64,000 nt of DNA from Planctobacterium sp965279005 (GCA_965279005.1 CBDIHK010000019.1:1-64000), one strand, 5' to 3'; positions 17,568 to 27,226 are shown, counted from the stretch's first letter. Notes: a model not told the origin generated them from the letters alone. Numbers and translations are program-made.

Positions 17568-18311
17568 TCAATAGCCAATGATCCCCGGTAAATGCTTAAT
17601 GGTGTGCTGCTTCCAGCAATCCCAGTCATGGATGGAATCTTCGCCCCAGATGTCGCAGACACTGTTGATCTGTTTATGCTGGAGCATTTCACCTAACCTG
17701 ATAGTTTCTTCCAAACAGCCACTTTCATAGGCGCCGCGGCCACAGGTCAGGGTAAACCTTGCCAAGTCCCGCACGTTGTCCAGGTGTTCACCGTCCATCT
17801 GTGCGAGGTACGCCAGGGGATTGTTGAAATAAAGGTCTTCATTCATAAAACCATGGGTGAAGCTATTGATGTCATAGCGGCCACTCATAGCAAAACATAT
17901 ACGGAAGATATGGGGATATTTAAGGGTATGGTTAACGGCGTAGTAGCCGCCCATACTTACCCCTGTGGTAACCAATGGCAAATAATCACTGTGGCAGTCA
18001 TGGTATATCCAGGGCACGATCTGGTTGACAATAAAATGTTCATAAGCCTGGTGTGCTTTTATAAAGTCCGCGGGATGGGTGTGTTTGTTATTCCAGGTTT
18101 GGGCGACGTTGCTTTCCGGGCAATATAATTTTATTTTACCGGCGTCGAGCAAAGGCGCTAGCAAGTCCAGCATACCCTCCGCTTCCCATTCATGGGCCAT
18201 GCCTGCTGCCGAAGGAAACACCAAGATAGGTTGACCATAGTGGCCGTAGCTCCACAAATAGAATTCCCGCCCCATAAAGTTGTTGTCAAACTTATGTAGT
18301 TGCTTCTGCAT
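17568..18311 (-). CDS. Esterase-family alpha/beta hydrolase (cluster esterase 3)
   Basis: The 247-residue hydrolase is homologous over its length to the esterase at 8020-8760. They share WSYGHYGQPILVFPSAAG, the nucleophile elbow TTGVSMGGYYA, LYFNNPLAYL, and a C-terminal His in SIHDWDCW. There is no signal peptide. It lies upstream of the secreted M28 peptidase on the same strand. Its distance from the ligase genes (about 2 kb) suggests duplication within the same neighbourhood; whether it shares the substrate is unknown. Confidence 0.87.
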   Translation of the reverse strand: MQKQLHKFDNNFMGREFYLWSYGHYGQPILVFPSAAGMAHEWEAEGMLDLLAPLLDAGKIKLYCPESNVAQTWNNKHTHPADFIKAHQAYEHFIVNQIVPWIYHDCHSDYLPLVTTGVSMGGYYAVNHTLKYPHIFRICFAMSGRYDINSFTHGFMNEDLYFNNPLAYLAQMDGEHLDNVRDLARFTLTCGRGAYESGCLEETIRLGEMLQHKQINSVCDIWGEDSIHDWDCWKQHTIKHLPGIIGY

Positions 18312-18464
18312 GGCTTTCCCCCGTAGATCCAGATGGCATTACACCCTTTGCGCAACTATGGGACAGAAACGGGAAAAGTGCCAGCCTTGCCAATAAACTT
18401 GTCGCATTGGAATCGCTATTATGTATATTGGGTGCAGTTATTCTTGTTCTTGTTGGAAAAAATT

Positions 18465-18866
18465 ATGTTGCAAGCAATGGCCGCAATGGTGTTATTGGTA
18501 TTCATCGTTGCTGTACTCACTATAAAGGCCCGTGTGCAAGGGGTTAAGGCAGGTGAAGTAAGGGCCAAGTACTTCCGCCTAATGCAAGGTGATGAACTAC
18601 CTGAAAGCGTTGCGAAAACGACGCGTAGCTTCAATAACCAGTTCGAAGTGCCGGTACTATTCTATGCTGCAGGGATATTGCACATCGTCTTATTACCGGG
18701 TAACCAATTAGGTCTGTACCTCGCTTGGGGCTTTGTATTGTTGCGTTATTTACACGCTTTTATCCATATTACCTACAACCACGTAATGCACCGTTTGGCG
18801 GCGTTTTTTGGTGCCTTGGTTTGCGTTGCGGCAATGTGGTTGAATTTGCTGGTAGCGGCTGCTTAA
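18465..18866 (+). CDS. MAPEG family membrane protein
   Basis: The 133-residue integral membrane protein has about four hydrophobic segments and the MAPEG-like core (RSFNNQFEVPVLFYAAG, then YLHAFIHITYNHVMHRL). MAPEG proteins include glutathione S-transferases and peroxidases; the bacterial members are mostly uncharacterised. The start at 18465 (MLQAMAAMVLLVF) places the first membrane helix at the N-terminus; a longer frame to 18333 adds an implausible hydrophilic leader. It converges on the response regulator. Confidence 0.82.
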   Translation: MLQAMAAMVLLVFIVAVLTIKARVQGVKAGEVRAKYFRLMQGDELPESVAKTTRSFNNQFEVPVLFYAAGILHIVLLPGNQLGLYLAWGFVLLRYLHAFIHITYNHVMHRLAAFFGALVCVAAMWLNLLVAAA

Positions 18867-18980
18867 TAAGTCCGTTCATTTCGTTCAGGAAGGAGTACGC
18901 TTCTACCGGCAAAGCATGCTTTTTAGATTCAATTTGGCTTTGTTAGTCAAATCATAAACACAAAACCAGTTGGGGTGCTA

Positions 18981-20105
18981 TTAAACAAACTGCTTGAATT
19001 TACCGACGATATTTTCCAACTCCGTCTCGAGTGCGGCGTTTTTGTGAAACAGCTCGGTTGATTTGTCCTGGGCTTGGGCCAGCAAGTCTAGGATTTTCTG
19101 TTCCTGTTCTTCGGTCATGCCCAAACCTACAAAGGATTCCTCGACCCCTTTAGTGAGATCATCCAGTACAGCAATATTCGCTGCTTCCAGTTCTTGCTGT
19201 GTTGAGTGGATATAAGCCAGGGATTCATTGGCCTCTTGCAGCAAGCGGGTCATAGATTCACTACGTTGGTTTGCTGCTTGTATCGCTTGCCCTAGGATCT
19301 CCACTTTTTCCGTGGCGCCTTCGGCTAAAATTGCCAAGTAGTCGCGCAACCTGCCGACTTTTTCAGGATCCTGTTCCGGCATGTTCTTAACCAACAAACT
19401 CACATGGTTGTGGTTTAGGAACAGGCGTTTGCCATGTTCAGAAATGCGCTCTGGCATTTGCGCAATCCTGCCCAGCAACTCCTGTTCCAACGGCGAAACA
19501 TGTCCGGCAGTGCTATGGTGGTGGATTTGATCCAATAGACGGAACTGGAAAGAGCAATGGATATCGAATTCGGCAAAACTGTCAGCTAGCAGCTGGCCCA
19601 GTTGGTTTATGTCCCTTGATTGGAAGCTGTTGCGCAAAAATTCTAAAATCACGCTCAGCTCGCCAGAACTGGACATAGCGGTCATAGCTACTTTTGAGGC
19701 GGTTTCCACTTCCTGTTGCAGCGACTGCTGCCGTTCTTTTACTTGCAGCAGCAACTTTACTTTATTGGCCAAAACATCGGGCATCACGGGTTTAACAATA
19801 TAATCACCACCACCTACCGCATAACCTTTCATGATTTCGTCAGTGGTGTCATTGGCAGAAATAAAGATAACTTCGACATGCGGCGCCTTTTGTTTGATTG
19901 CCGCACAGGCCTGGTAACCATCCATTTGCGGCATGTTCACATCTAGTAGCACTACATCAGGTTCAATTTTGTCTAACATCAGCAAAGCTTGTTCGCCGTT
20001 TTTTGCTGCCAGTACCTTATACTCCTTGCTGACCGCAGACATGGTTACTTGTAAATCAGCAGCTGAATCATCAACTACAAGGACGGTATAGCGCTTATCT
20101 GCCAT
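18981..20105 (-). CDS. Response regulator with long helical output region
   Basis: The 374-residue protein has an N-terminal REC domain with VLVVDDS, phospho-acceptor Asp in PDVVLLDVNMPQMDG, and the conserved Lys in YIVKPVMPDVLANKV. Residues about 120-374 have no DNA-binding or enzymatic motif I recognise; much is predicted coiled coil (QQSLQQEVETASKVAMTAM; QQELEAANIAVLDDLTKG). It starts 8 bp after the hybrid kinase stop, so the two form an operon and probably a phosphorelay pair. The output is likely a protein-protein interaction. Confidence 0.88.
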   Translation of the reverse strand: MADKRYTVLVVDDSAADLQVTMSAVSKEYKVLAAKNGEQALLMLDKIEPDVVLLDVNMPQMDGYQACAAIKQKAPHVEVIFISANDTTDEIMKGYAVGGGDYIVKPVMPDVLANKVKLLLQVKERQQSLQQEVETASKVAMTAMSSSGELSVILEFLRNSFQSRDINQLGQLLADSFAEFDIHCSFQFRLLDQIHHHSTAGHVSPLEQELLGRIAQMPERISEHGKRLFLNHNHVSLLVKNMPEQDPEKVGRLRDYLAILAEGATEKVEILGQAIQAANQRSESMTRLLQEANESLAYIHSTQQELEAANIAVLDDLTKGVEESFVGLGMTEEQEQKILDLLAQAQDKSTELFHKNAALETELENIVGKFKQFV

Positions 20106-20113
20106 GTTTCCCC

Positions 20114-22132
20114 CTAAGGTAACTGCCCAAGAATATTGTCGCAGCTAGTTTCCATTTGCCCATAATCCAAATCGGCTAACGCCAATTCAAATAGCGCTAG
20201 TTCAGCTGTCACAAATTTGGGTAGTTCGTTCGATTGCAATTCAGATAACTCTTGTTGCACAGTGCTTAAGTCTTCGTAGATACCTTGTTTAATACCTGTA
20301 ATTTTTTCTTTAATGGCCGCGTCAGTTATTTTGCTACCATTATTTTCAGGTGGTTGTTTTTGCTGGCTTTGGTAAAAACTGTGAATTGACGCCAAAACCT
20401 CCTGGAGGTGTTGTACCAGGTCGTTGACTGCGGTTTGGTTAGTAGTAAGCCAGGTTGCCGTAAGCCCCTGTTCTTTTAAGCTTTTTTCTAGCGCTGCACT
20501 CGTATTGGAGAGCTTGTTTGCACTGACATTGCCGGCGCTGCCTTTTAGAGAATGCAACAAGCGGATGCTAGATTCTCTATCCAAGCCAGACAATGATGTT
20601 TGCAGCTCACTACTAAAATTAGCGTACTGTTGGGCAAACATATTTAAGACTTTTTCTAGTAGCCCCAGGTTACCCGTCATCCTGGCAAGGGCTTCCTGGT
20701 AATTGATGCCATACAATTCTGGACTATTGGTATTTTCACCCAAGGTACCAAGTGCGGAACCTGGGTCACTGATGACTTCCGTTGTGGCCTGCAGGTATTG
20801 TGCGATTTTGCGGGTGAGCACAGGTAAGTCGATGGGTTTGGTTAAGTGGGCGTCCATGCCAGCGGCAAGGCTCTTTTCCCGATCTTCCTGCAAGCCATGT
20901 GCAGTAAGGGCAATGATTGGGATATCGCATTTAGGTGCGGGTAACTTGCGTATCCGGCGCGTTGCCTCAAGCCCATCCATTACCGGCATCTGCACGTCCA
21001 TCAATACTATGTCGTAGCTGTTTTTCTGCAACAGAGACAAGGCTTCCTGGCCGTTGTTGGCAATTTCAACCTGCAGGTCTTTGCTTAGCAGCATATCCCG
21101 GGCTACTTCCTGGTTGATGGCATTGTCCTCCACCAACAACACTTTTTCGCCAGAAAAGTGGCGGCTAATTTGGGCGTCATCATCAAAAAAGTTGTCGTCC
21201 AAATAATCGCCATCTTCATCCTCGAGCAGGACGGCCTGTTCTTCCACTGCCAGTGGCAGGGTTACCGTCACTGTTGTACCTCGCTCAAGTTTAGATTCCA
21301 ACGAAATCGCCCCTCCCATTAAGGTTGCTATTTTTTGGCACAGGGTCAGGCCTAGGCCAATGCCTCCATAGTCTCGGGTGAAGGAGTCATCAGCCTGGGT
21401 AAAGATATCAAAAATATTGTGCTGCTTATCAGCTGCAATGCCTATCCCGGTGTCTACAACCTGAAATTGCAAGCCCTTGTCGCTATAAGCCAGGTTGACA
21501 CCAATACTCCCCCTCTGGGTAAACTTAATAGCATTAGATATCAGGTGCTCCAGAATCTGTGCAATCCGGGTCGGATCACCTTTCAAAGCGTCAGGGAAAA
21601 CCGGATCCACATTTAGGGATAGGTTTAAAGACTTTTTACGCGCCTCTGATTGGAAACGATCAATGACCCGGTTCAGTACTTTGGCGGGCGAAAACGAGAT
21701 ATTTAACAACGAAAAGTTGTTGGTCACCAAACTACTTACATCAAGCACATTGTTGACTAGCCTGACTAGGCTTTCCCCAGCATTCTCGGCCGTATCCACC
21801 ATATATTGTTGGCGGTTATTGAGCGCAGTTTCTTTTAACAACGATAGCGAACCCAATATGCCATTAAGTGGGGTTTTGAATTCATGGCTCATGTTTGCCA
21901 GGAACTGGCTCTTGGTGCGCGCGAGCTTCAACGCCTCGTCCCTGGCTTTTTCCAAGGCCTCAGTCCGCTGGTGTACTATGGTTTCCAATTCTTGCTTGAA
22001 ATGGGCCAGTTCTTGGTTAGCGTTGAAGAGTTCCGCACTTTTTTGTTCCAATAATTTTTCGGCCTGCTTCCGGGCTTGCTTTTCCCTTTCAACCCGGGCC
22101 TTAAGCCTGGTTATTTCCTCTTCATGAGCCAT
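20114..22132 (-). CDS. Soluble hybrid histidine kinase (HisKA-HATPase-REC-Hpt)
   Basis: Of the 672 residues, about 1-70 are a charged coiled coil with no sensor domain or membrane segment. HisKA follows with His83 in NMSHEFKTPLNG, then an HATPase domain (YGGIGLGLTLCQK). A REC domain has DIVLMDVQMPVMDG, and a C-terminal Hpt has the phospho-His in LLHSLKGSAGNV. The coiled-coil start with a QAEKLLEQKSAEL.NAN pattern resembles kinases controlled by stand-alone NO sensors such as NosP (NahK type). The H-NOX protein at 5947-6492 is therefore a possible input, by inference only. It is co-transcribed with the response regulator that follows. Confidence 0.9.
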   Translation of the reverse strand: MAHEEEITRLKARVEREKQARKQAEKLLEQKSAELFNANQELAHFKQELETIVHQRTEALEKARDEALKLARTKSQFLANMSHEFKTPLNGILGSLSLLKETALNNRQQYMVDTAENAGESLVRLVNNVLDVSSLVTNNFSLLNISFSPAKVLNRVIDRFQSEARKKSLNLSLNVDPVFPDALKGDPTRIAQILEHLISNAIKFTQRGSIGVNLAYSDKGLQFQVVDTGIGIAADKQHNIFDIFTQADDSFTRDYGGIGLGLTLCQKIATLMGGAISLESKLERGTTVTVTLPLAVEEQAVLLEDEDGDYLDDNFFDDDAQISRHFSGEKVLLVEDNAINQEVARDMLLSKDLQVEIANNGQEALSLLQKNSYDIVLMDVQMPVMDGLEATRRIRKLPAPKCDIPIIALTAHGLQEDREKSLAAGMDAHLTKPIDLPVLTRKIAQYLQATTEVISDPGSALGTLGENTNSPELYGINYQEALARMTGNLGLLEKVLNMFAQQYANFSSELQTSLSGLDRESSIRLLHSLKGSAGNVSANKLSNTSAALEKSLKEQGLTATWLTTNQTAVNDLVQHLQEVLASIHSFYQSQQKQPPENNGSKITDAAIKEKITGIKQGIYEDLSTVQQELSELQSNELPKFVTAELALFELALADLDYGQMETSCDNILGQLP

Positions 22133-22313
22133 ATCTACGGATTCTTAATGGGCGCTATTTTTAGTTGAGTTGGATTGTGGCTAAAGGCTGCTGCCGTTAT
22201 GCCAAAAACACCTTCGTTTGATTAAAGATAGCTAGATGGCGCTAAAGTGCAAGGCAGGGCTGGGGTCTGTTGGGATACAGGCCAGCTGGTGTGTGCTGGC
22301 CTGCACGATGGGG

Positions 22314-23648
22314 CTATTCAGTTGCTGTATTGGCCTGTTTGTATACTTGGCCATCCTTCATTACAAAGATGACATTTTCCATGACGTTGATATCCTGCAT
22401 CGGGTCACCAGACACTGCGATAATATCAGCCAACTTGCCTGCTTCTAGTGTCCCGAGCTCATCTTCGACGCCCAACAACATTGCGCCGTGGTAGGTGGCG
22501 CTGCGGATGGCTGCCAATGCTGGCATACCTGCTTCTACCATGTAGGTAAATTCTTTCCAATTATCGCCGTGGGCAGAAACGCCTGAATCAGTGCCAAACA
22601 CAATTTTAACGCCATTGCGATACGCCCTGGCAAAGGTGTTTTGGATAAGTGGTCCAATGGCCGCTGCTTTTGGCCGTACCAAGGCTGGGAAGAAACCGTC
22701 GACACGGGATTTTTCTTCCACCCATTTACCGGCAAGGATAGTGGGGACGTAGTAGGTGCCATGCTGCTTCATTAATTCGATGGTGGTGTCGCCCATGTAA
22801 GTGCCGTGTTCTATCGAATCGACGCCCGCTTTAATGGCCCGCTCCATGCCTTCTTGGCCATGGGCATGCACTGCAACCGTCATGCCGTAATCGTTCGCGG
22901 TGGCGACAATGGCTTCGAGCTCGTCTTCCATAAATTGTGGATTTTGGCCGCTTTTAGCCAAGCTCAAGACACCGCCGGTAGCGGTAATTTTGATCAGGTC
23001 AGCGCCATCTTTGTAACGCTGGCGAACTGCTTGCCTTGCGTCAGCGACACCATTGATGACACCTTCCCTTGGACCCGGCGAACCCATCAGGGTGCGGTTA
23101 AAACCATTGGTAGGGTCGGCGTGGCCACCGGTTGTGGCAATGGACTTGCCAGTCGAATAGATCCGCGGCCCCTTGATAGTGCCTGCGCTAATTGCCTTGC
23201 GCAGTGCTATTGATTCATTGTAGCTATCGCCAAGGTTGCGTATTGTCGTGAAGCCAGCCATCAAGGTTGTTTCTGCGTGCTTGACTGCCCCTAAGGCAAG
23301 GTCAGCTTCGTTTTTAGTGAAACGGTTAATGTAGGAACGGGCCGTGTATTCACTGGATATATGTACGTGCATGTCCATTAAACCCGGCATCACCGTGGCA
23401 TCTTTTAGGTCGATAATGGTGTCGCCGAAGTCAGGTGCTGTATAGCCGCTTTCTAGGCGCACAATTTTATTTTCTTCAACAACTATCGTAGTGCGGTATA
23501 GGATTTCATCGCTATTGGCCGGGATAACTTTCCCGGCGTGGATAAGCGTAGCGGCATAGGCGCTAGAGCTGGCACCGGCCAATGCGGTAAATAAACAGGC
23601 TATAGCTGAGCAACGGATAGATTTTTTGAATTTTGCAGTGGACCACAT
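22314..23648 (-). CDS. Secreted amidohydrolase (imidazolonepropionase/Xaa-Pro dipeptidase-like)
   Basis: The protein has about 444 residues and a signal peptide (FKKSIRCSAIACLFTALAGA, cleaved near SAYAA). The metal centre is visible as MHVH in MPGLMDMHVHISS, Lys in LIKITATGGV, His in VAVHAHGQEG and SIEHGTY, and Asp in FGTDSGVSAH. Such periplasmic enzymes cleave Xaa-Pro or Xaa-Arg dipeptides or related amides. The ATG at 23648 is chosen over an in-frame TTG at 23681 because TGAGGAAA lies at the right distance before it. It stands alone on the minus strand downstream of DUF1285. Confidence 0.9.
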   Translation of the reverse strand: MWSTAKFKKSIRCSAIACLFTALAGASSSAYAATLIHAGKVIPANSDEILYRTTIVVEENKIVRLESGYTAPDFGDTIIDLKDATVMPGLMDMHVHISSEYTARSYINRFTKNEADLALGAVKHAETTLMAGFTTIRNLGDSYNESIALRKAISAGTIKGPRIYSTGKSIATTGGHADPTNGFNRTLMGSPGPREGVINGVADARQAVRQRYKDGADLIKITATGGVLSLAKSGQNPQFMEDELEAIVATANDYGMTVAVHAHGQEGMERAIKAGVDSIEHGTYMGDTTIELMKQHGTYYVPTILAGKWVEEKSRVDGFFPALVRPKAAAIGPLIQNTFARAYRNGVKIVFGTDSGVSAHGDNWKEFTYMVEAGMPALAAIRSATYHGAMLLGVEDELGTLEAGKLADIIAVSGDPMQDINVMENVIFVMKDGQVYKQANTATE

Positions 23649-23782
23649 GCTGATAGTTTCCTCAAAGTCGGTATAGGCCAAACATCAGGCTAATACGTTT
23701 GGGCGTGCCAATGGTTCACCAGTGTAGTTGGCCTTGCTATGAGTAGTCAAAAACTCAATAAAAATACTTAATGGAACCTTTA

Positions 23783-24319
23783 TTAGAGTTTGCCTAGGCT
23801 AAACCGGTAATCACCCGATTGTAAAAGTAGGTGTTGCGTCCCTTCGAACAGCGCTTCTTCGCCTAGTGCCGCTAGTTGGTAGAATACATTTTGATGCAGG
23901 CGCGCTTGCAATCCTGCGCGCACGGTTAAATAAGGCAGCGTGTCGCCCGTGCAGCGATCAGGTTGTAGTGTTATGGGGTTGGCCTGCGAAACTACTACTT
24001 GGTCACCGGTGTTAGTGGTCATAAGCAAAAAGCCTTCACGACGCTGCCACCCAATAACGACAAAAGGCACGTCCTGCACCTTGATCCCAACCTTCTCCAC
24101 AGGTGTAACCAGGAAATACTGGCTGTTTTCTTTTTTCAGGACAGAAGCAAACAGCTTGACCAGGGCTTCACGTCCAATAGGGGTGCCCATGTAAAACCAC
24201 TGCCCATTGTGTTTGATCTCCATATCAATATCGCCGCAAAATTCAGGGTTCCATTTAGCAACGGGCGGCGGGCTGTTGTGGTGTTGCGACAGCTGTTTCT
24301 GTAACGACGCTAAATCCAT
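23783..24319 (-). CDS. DUF1285 family protein
   Basis: The 178-residue protein has the DUF1285 pattern: WNPEFCGDIDMEIKHNGQWF, YMGTPIGREALVKLFASVL, and a C-terminal domain with TLPYLTVRAGLQARLHQNVF. It is cytoplasmic and of unknown function. It starts 3 bp after the stop of the DUF3014 gene on the same strand, so the two are co-translated. This pairing is seen in related genomes as far as I recall, but that is from memory. Confidence 0.88.
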   Translation of the reverse strand: MDLASLQKQLSQHHNSPPPVAKWNPEFCGDIDMEIKHNGQWFYMGTPIGREALVKLFASVLKKENSQYFLVTPVEKVGIKVQDVPFVVIGWQRREGFLLMTTNTGDQVVVSQANPITLQPDRCTGDTLPYLTVRAGLQARLHQNVFYQLAALGEEALFEGTQHLLLQSGDYRFSLGKL

Positions 24320-24322
24320 CGT

Positions 24323-25192
24323 CTATCCACCCAACAAGGCGTCCCTAATTTCCCTTAACTTAGCTTTTATCAGCCGCATGTTTTCAGGGCCTGTCCTGAG
24401 CAGCTGTTTTTGTGGCGCAGTTAAATCTTCGATGCGGTCAATGCGGTACTTGTACATTACGCTATCCGTGTAGACTTCTACTGGTACTGGAATTTCAGGT
24501 GTATCCAACAAGTGGTCAATAGCATCAATTAGGCGCTCGTCGAAGTCATCGTCAGGGGCACTAATTTCAGCAAATATGTCACTTACTGCTGGCTTATAGG
24601 TCTCATAGAGCTCAAGTAGGGTTTCGGTTTCCATGCTATCCAAAATTTCCGCATATAGGGTGTAGCGTTGGTAGCTGGCAGAGTCTATCCATTCTTTACC
24701 GGCCTGGCGGTATACCCTAAAACCACTGCCAGGCGCCCGCAGTAAGTGGTGGTTTTCTGCAAGTTGCTCATCGGCTAGGTTGTTGGTAAAAACCACAAAA
24801 CGGCGCAGCAAGTCTTCATCGACCAGTACACGCGCGGCTTCTGGGATCTCACTGAGTGTCACCAGTGCAGTCTTAATTGCGGCATCGGTCAAATCCAACG
24901 GCTCTGGTTCGGGTTCCGGTTCTGGCTCTGGCAGCGGCATTGGAACCGGGGTTTGCAGCGTGATCGTTTCTTCAATCGGTTCAGGTTCCGGTGGCAAGGT
25001 TTCCATGATTGGCTCAGGATCGGGCTCAGTCACCACGGGAGGGGCAATTTCCACCCGTTGCGGGGCTTCCTCATCGTCCCCTGGCAGAAACACGAATGCC
25101 AACACCAACGCCAGGACAACCACCACTGCAACAATGAAGTGTGGAACGAGGGATTTTCCATTATTTTCGGTGTTGTTTTCAGTTTCTGCCAT
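24323..25192 (-). CDS. DUF3014 family inner-membrane protein
   Basis: The 289-residue protein has a short cytoplasmic N-terminus, one membrane helix (about residues 17-36, HFIVAVVVVLALVLAFVFL), a Pro-Glu-rich linker with EPEPEPEPEP repeats, and a helical periplasmic DUF3014 domain (about 100-289, including RAPGSGFRVYRQAGKEW). The linker resembles TonB-like periplasm-spanning spacers. Function is unknown. It precedes DUF1285 in a two-gene unit. Confidence 0.88.
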   Translation of the reverse strand: MAETENNTENNGKSLVPHFIVAVVVVLALVLAFVFLPGDDEEAPQRVEIAPPVVTEPDPEPIMETLPPEPEPIEETITLQTPVPMPLPEPEPEPEPEPLDLTDAAIKTALVTLSEIPEAARVLVDEDLLRRFVVFTNNLADEQLAENHHLLRAPGSGFRVYRQAGKEWIDSASYQRYTLYAEILDSMETETLLELYETYKPAVSDIFAEISAPDDDFDERLIDAIDHLLDTPEIPVPVEVYTDSVMYKYRIDRIEDLTAPQKQLLRTGPENMRLIKAKLREIRDALLGG

Positions 25193-25364
25193 TGATTTCT
25201 TAAACTCCTGGAATTGGCTTCTGCGAGCTTTGATAACTTACCTTAAGCATAGCGCTTTTGCACGCAACATATGGCGATACATTTGGCTATTCGGGCAACG
25301 CTTGAATTTTGCACAGATATAGTTGATTCTGCCATTAATTCTAGTGCTGCAATATTAATCTTGT

Positions 25365-26570
25365 ATGAACGTTATACTAGCCGCAATCCCAATTTTTTTC
25401 CTTTTAATTGCGATTGAACTCGCAATTGATAAGGCCAAGGGCACTGGCCATTACCGGATTAATGACGCAATTACCAGCCTCACCCTGGGGGTCATCAGTA
25501 GGATTGTTGATATTGCCAAGCGGTTGATCCCTTTCACCATTTATTTTGCAGTCTACGAGCAAATAAACCTGTGGCAATGGCAGGTGACGCCATGGCTGTG
25601 GCTGGTGGCATTTGTGGTGTATGACTTTTTTTATTATTGGCTGCACCGTTTTCACCATGAGATCAATATCCTTTGGGCAGCCCATGTGGTGCACCATTCT
25701 AGCGAAGATTATAATTTGACCACCGCACTGCGCCAAACCAGTGGCAATATGCTTGGCTGGGTGTTTTTCCTGCCTATGGCCGTGGCGGGGATCCCTCCAG
25801 AAATGTTTGTTACAATTGCGGCGCTAAACTTGGTTTACCAGTTTTGGGTGCATACCCAGCATATCGGCACGCTAGGGCCATTGGAGTGGGTGTTTGTCAC
25901 ACCATCAAACCACCGGGTTCACCACGCCCAGAATGACAGGTACATCGACTGTAACTACGGTGGGGTTTTTATCGTTTGGGACAGGTTGTTTGGTAGCTTT
26001 GTACCAGAATCCAAAGAGGAGCCCATCGTTTATGGGGTCAGGCGGCCACTAAATAGCTGGAATCCCATTTGGGCTAACTTCCAGGTTTATGCCCAGCTCT
26101 GCCGCGATGCCTGGCATACCAAACGTTGGCAAGACAAATTAGCTATATGGTTTAAGCCAACCGGTTGGCGCCCAGCAGATGTGCAACAAGAGTTTCCTTT
26201 GCAAAAGACAGATCTAACCCGGTTCCACAAATTTGACCAACAGGCTCCGCCGTTTTTGCGTATTTATGCCATATCACAACATGCGGTTTTGATTCTTTTG
26301 ACCCTGGGTTTTATGTTGGGCTTTACCGTGCTACCCGTTGCAATGGCAGTGTTGCTAGGTGCCTATCTAATGTTTTTTGCCTACAGCAATAGTCTAGTAC
26401 TTGCCAACCACGAAGACTACTTTAATGCTGAGTTACTTAAATATGCCATCCTGCTAACGTTAGTGGTGATGATGCCTAGCGCGCCTTTGGCAAAACTCCT
26501 GTTGTTGACTATCGCTGGCGCCAGTATTGCATGGCTGATGTTCAATCATAATCTGCCCGTTAGTGATTGA
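25365..26570 (+). CDS. Sterol desaturase/fatty acid hydroxylase family membrane enzyme
   Basis: The 401-residue membrane protein has the di-iron histidine boxes of the sterol desaturase superfamily: HRFHHE, HVVHHSSED and HRVHHAQNDRYIDCNYGG, ahead of a WDRLFGSFVPE motif. N- and C-terminal regions hold several hydrophobic helices. Members hydroxylate or desaturate membrane lipids; the substrate here is unknown. The start overlaps no neighbour and the gene stands alone, followed 65 bp later by the DUF6482 gene. Confidence 0.92.
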   Translation: MNVILAAIPIFFLLIAIELAIDKAKGTGHYRINDAITSLTLGVISRIVDIAKRLIPFTIYFAVYEQINLWQWQVTPWLWLVAFVVYDFFYYWLHRFHHEINILWAAHVVHHSSEDYNLTTALRQTSGNMLGWVFFLPMAVAGIPPEMFVTIAALNLVYQFWVHTQHIGTLGPLEWVFVTPSNHRVHHAQNDRYIDCNYGGVFIVWDRLFGSFVPESKEEPIVYGVRRPLNSWNPIWANFQVYAQLCRDAWHTKRWQDKLAIWFKPTGWRPADVQQEFPLQKTDLTRFHKFDQQAPPFLRIYAISQHAVLILLTLGFMLGFTVLPVAMAVLLGAYLMFFAYSNSLVLANHEDYFNAELLKYAILLTLVVMMPSAPLAKLLLLTIAGASIAWLMFNHNLPVSD

Positions 26571-26634
26571 TGTTTTTCCCCATAATCCAACTTGGTGGTC
26601 GTTGCGTAACAACAGTTCAATTCGAGGGGGGATA

Positions 26635-26922
26635 ATGTTAGTCAGTGATTTAGAACAAACCAATACCAAGATAAAGCAGCTTAAGATCTTGTCTTTTGAT
26701 ATGAACATCTACTTAGTTGAAGTCGATACGGGATTGTACCAGGGGTTGATCCGTGCCCCAGATGGTAATCCCCAGCGTTTCCACAGCGTGCAACAGGTGA
26801 AAGATGAATTGCAAAATTGTCAAGTTGTTAAAGCTGAGCTGGTGCACGAATCGCCCTATGACGAAATGGTAGGCAACCCGCCCAGTGCCGACAATAAAAT
26901 GGTGTTGCCGGTTACTTTCTAG
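26635..26922 (+). CDS. DUF6482-like small protein
   Basis: The 95-residue protein has a core KQLKILSFDMNIYLVEVDTG followed by GLIRAPDGNPQRFHSVQQVK, resembling the DUF6482 family of small gammaproteobacterial proteins. The ATG at 26635 is supported by a strong GAGGGGGG ribosome-binding site; an upstream in-frame ATG at 26563 lacks one. Function is unknown. It converges on the DUF2164 gene. Confidence 0.78.
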   Translation: MLVSDLEQTNTKIKQLKILSFDMNIYLVEVDTGLYQGLIRAPDGNPQRFHSVQQVKDELQNCQVVKAELVHESPYDEMVGNPPSADNKMVLPVTF

Positions 26923-26950
26923 GTTAGCTGCCAATTGGCAGCAGGCTTAG

Positions 26951-27193
26951 TCAATAGGGTTCGGGCTTTTCCTGTTCGGCAATGGCTTCGGTCACTAATT
27001 GCATGCGCTGGTCGAGTATGGCCTGCGCATTCCGAAGACCTTGGTTATAGAAAAACACACCCATTTCCTTGCTAAAAAAGTCCAACAGGAATTCTGCGTC
27101 AAACTGGCCAATGTCCTGCTCCAATTCTTTGTCGAAGTAAGCAACCAGTTTGTCCACTAGCTGTGCTTTCTGTGTTTTATCAAGTGTGATCAT
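26951..27193 (-). CDS. DUF2164 family protein
   Basis: The 80-residue protein (from MITLDKTQKAQLV) has the family core DKELEQDIGQFDAEFLLDFF and the FFYNQGLRNAQAILDQRM element. It is small, acidic and probably cytoplasmic, of unknown function. The family normally starts at MITL, so 27193 is chosen; an in-frame ATG at 27223 would add ten residues, and neither start has a strong ribosome-binding site. Confidence 0.85.
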   Translation of the reverse strand: MITLDKTQKAQLVDKLVAYFDKELEQDIGQFDAEFLLDFFSKEMGVFFYNQGLRNAQAILDQRMQLVTEAIAEQEKPEPY

Positions 27194-27226
27194 AAGGGAA
27201 CTGCGCAATCTGGTTTTGGTCATGTT

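Noticed and set aside
21495..22127. 210-codon open frame on the plus strand
   Set aside because: It is antisense to the conserved hybrid histidine kinase, whose domains are complete.
24900..25060. Short tandem DNA repeat on the plus strand (ggttccggttctggctctgg)
   Set aside because: It encodes the Pro-Glu-rich linker of the DUF3014 protein on the minus strand, so it is a coding low-complexity region and not a separate element.
24780..25322. 180-codon Ser/Gly-rich open frame on the plus strand
   Set aside because: It is the antisense shadow of the Pro-Glu-rich DUF3014 gene, with no ribosome-binding site or family.
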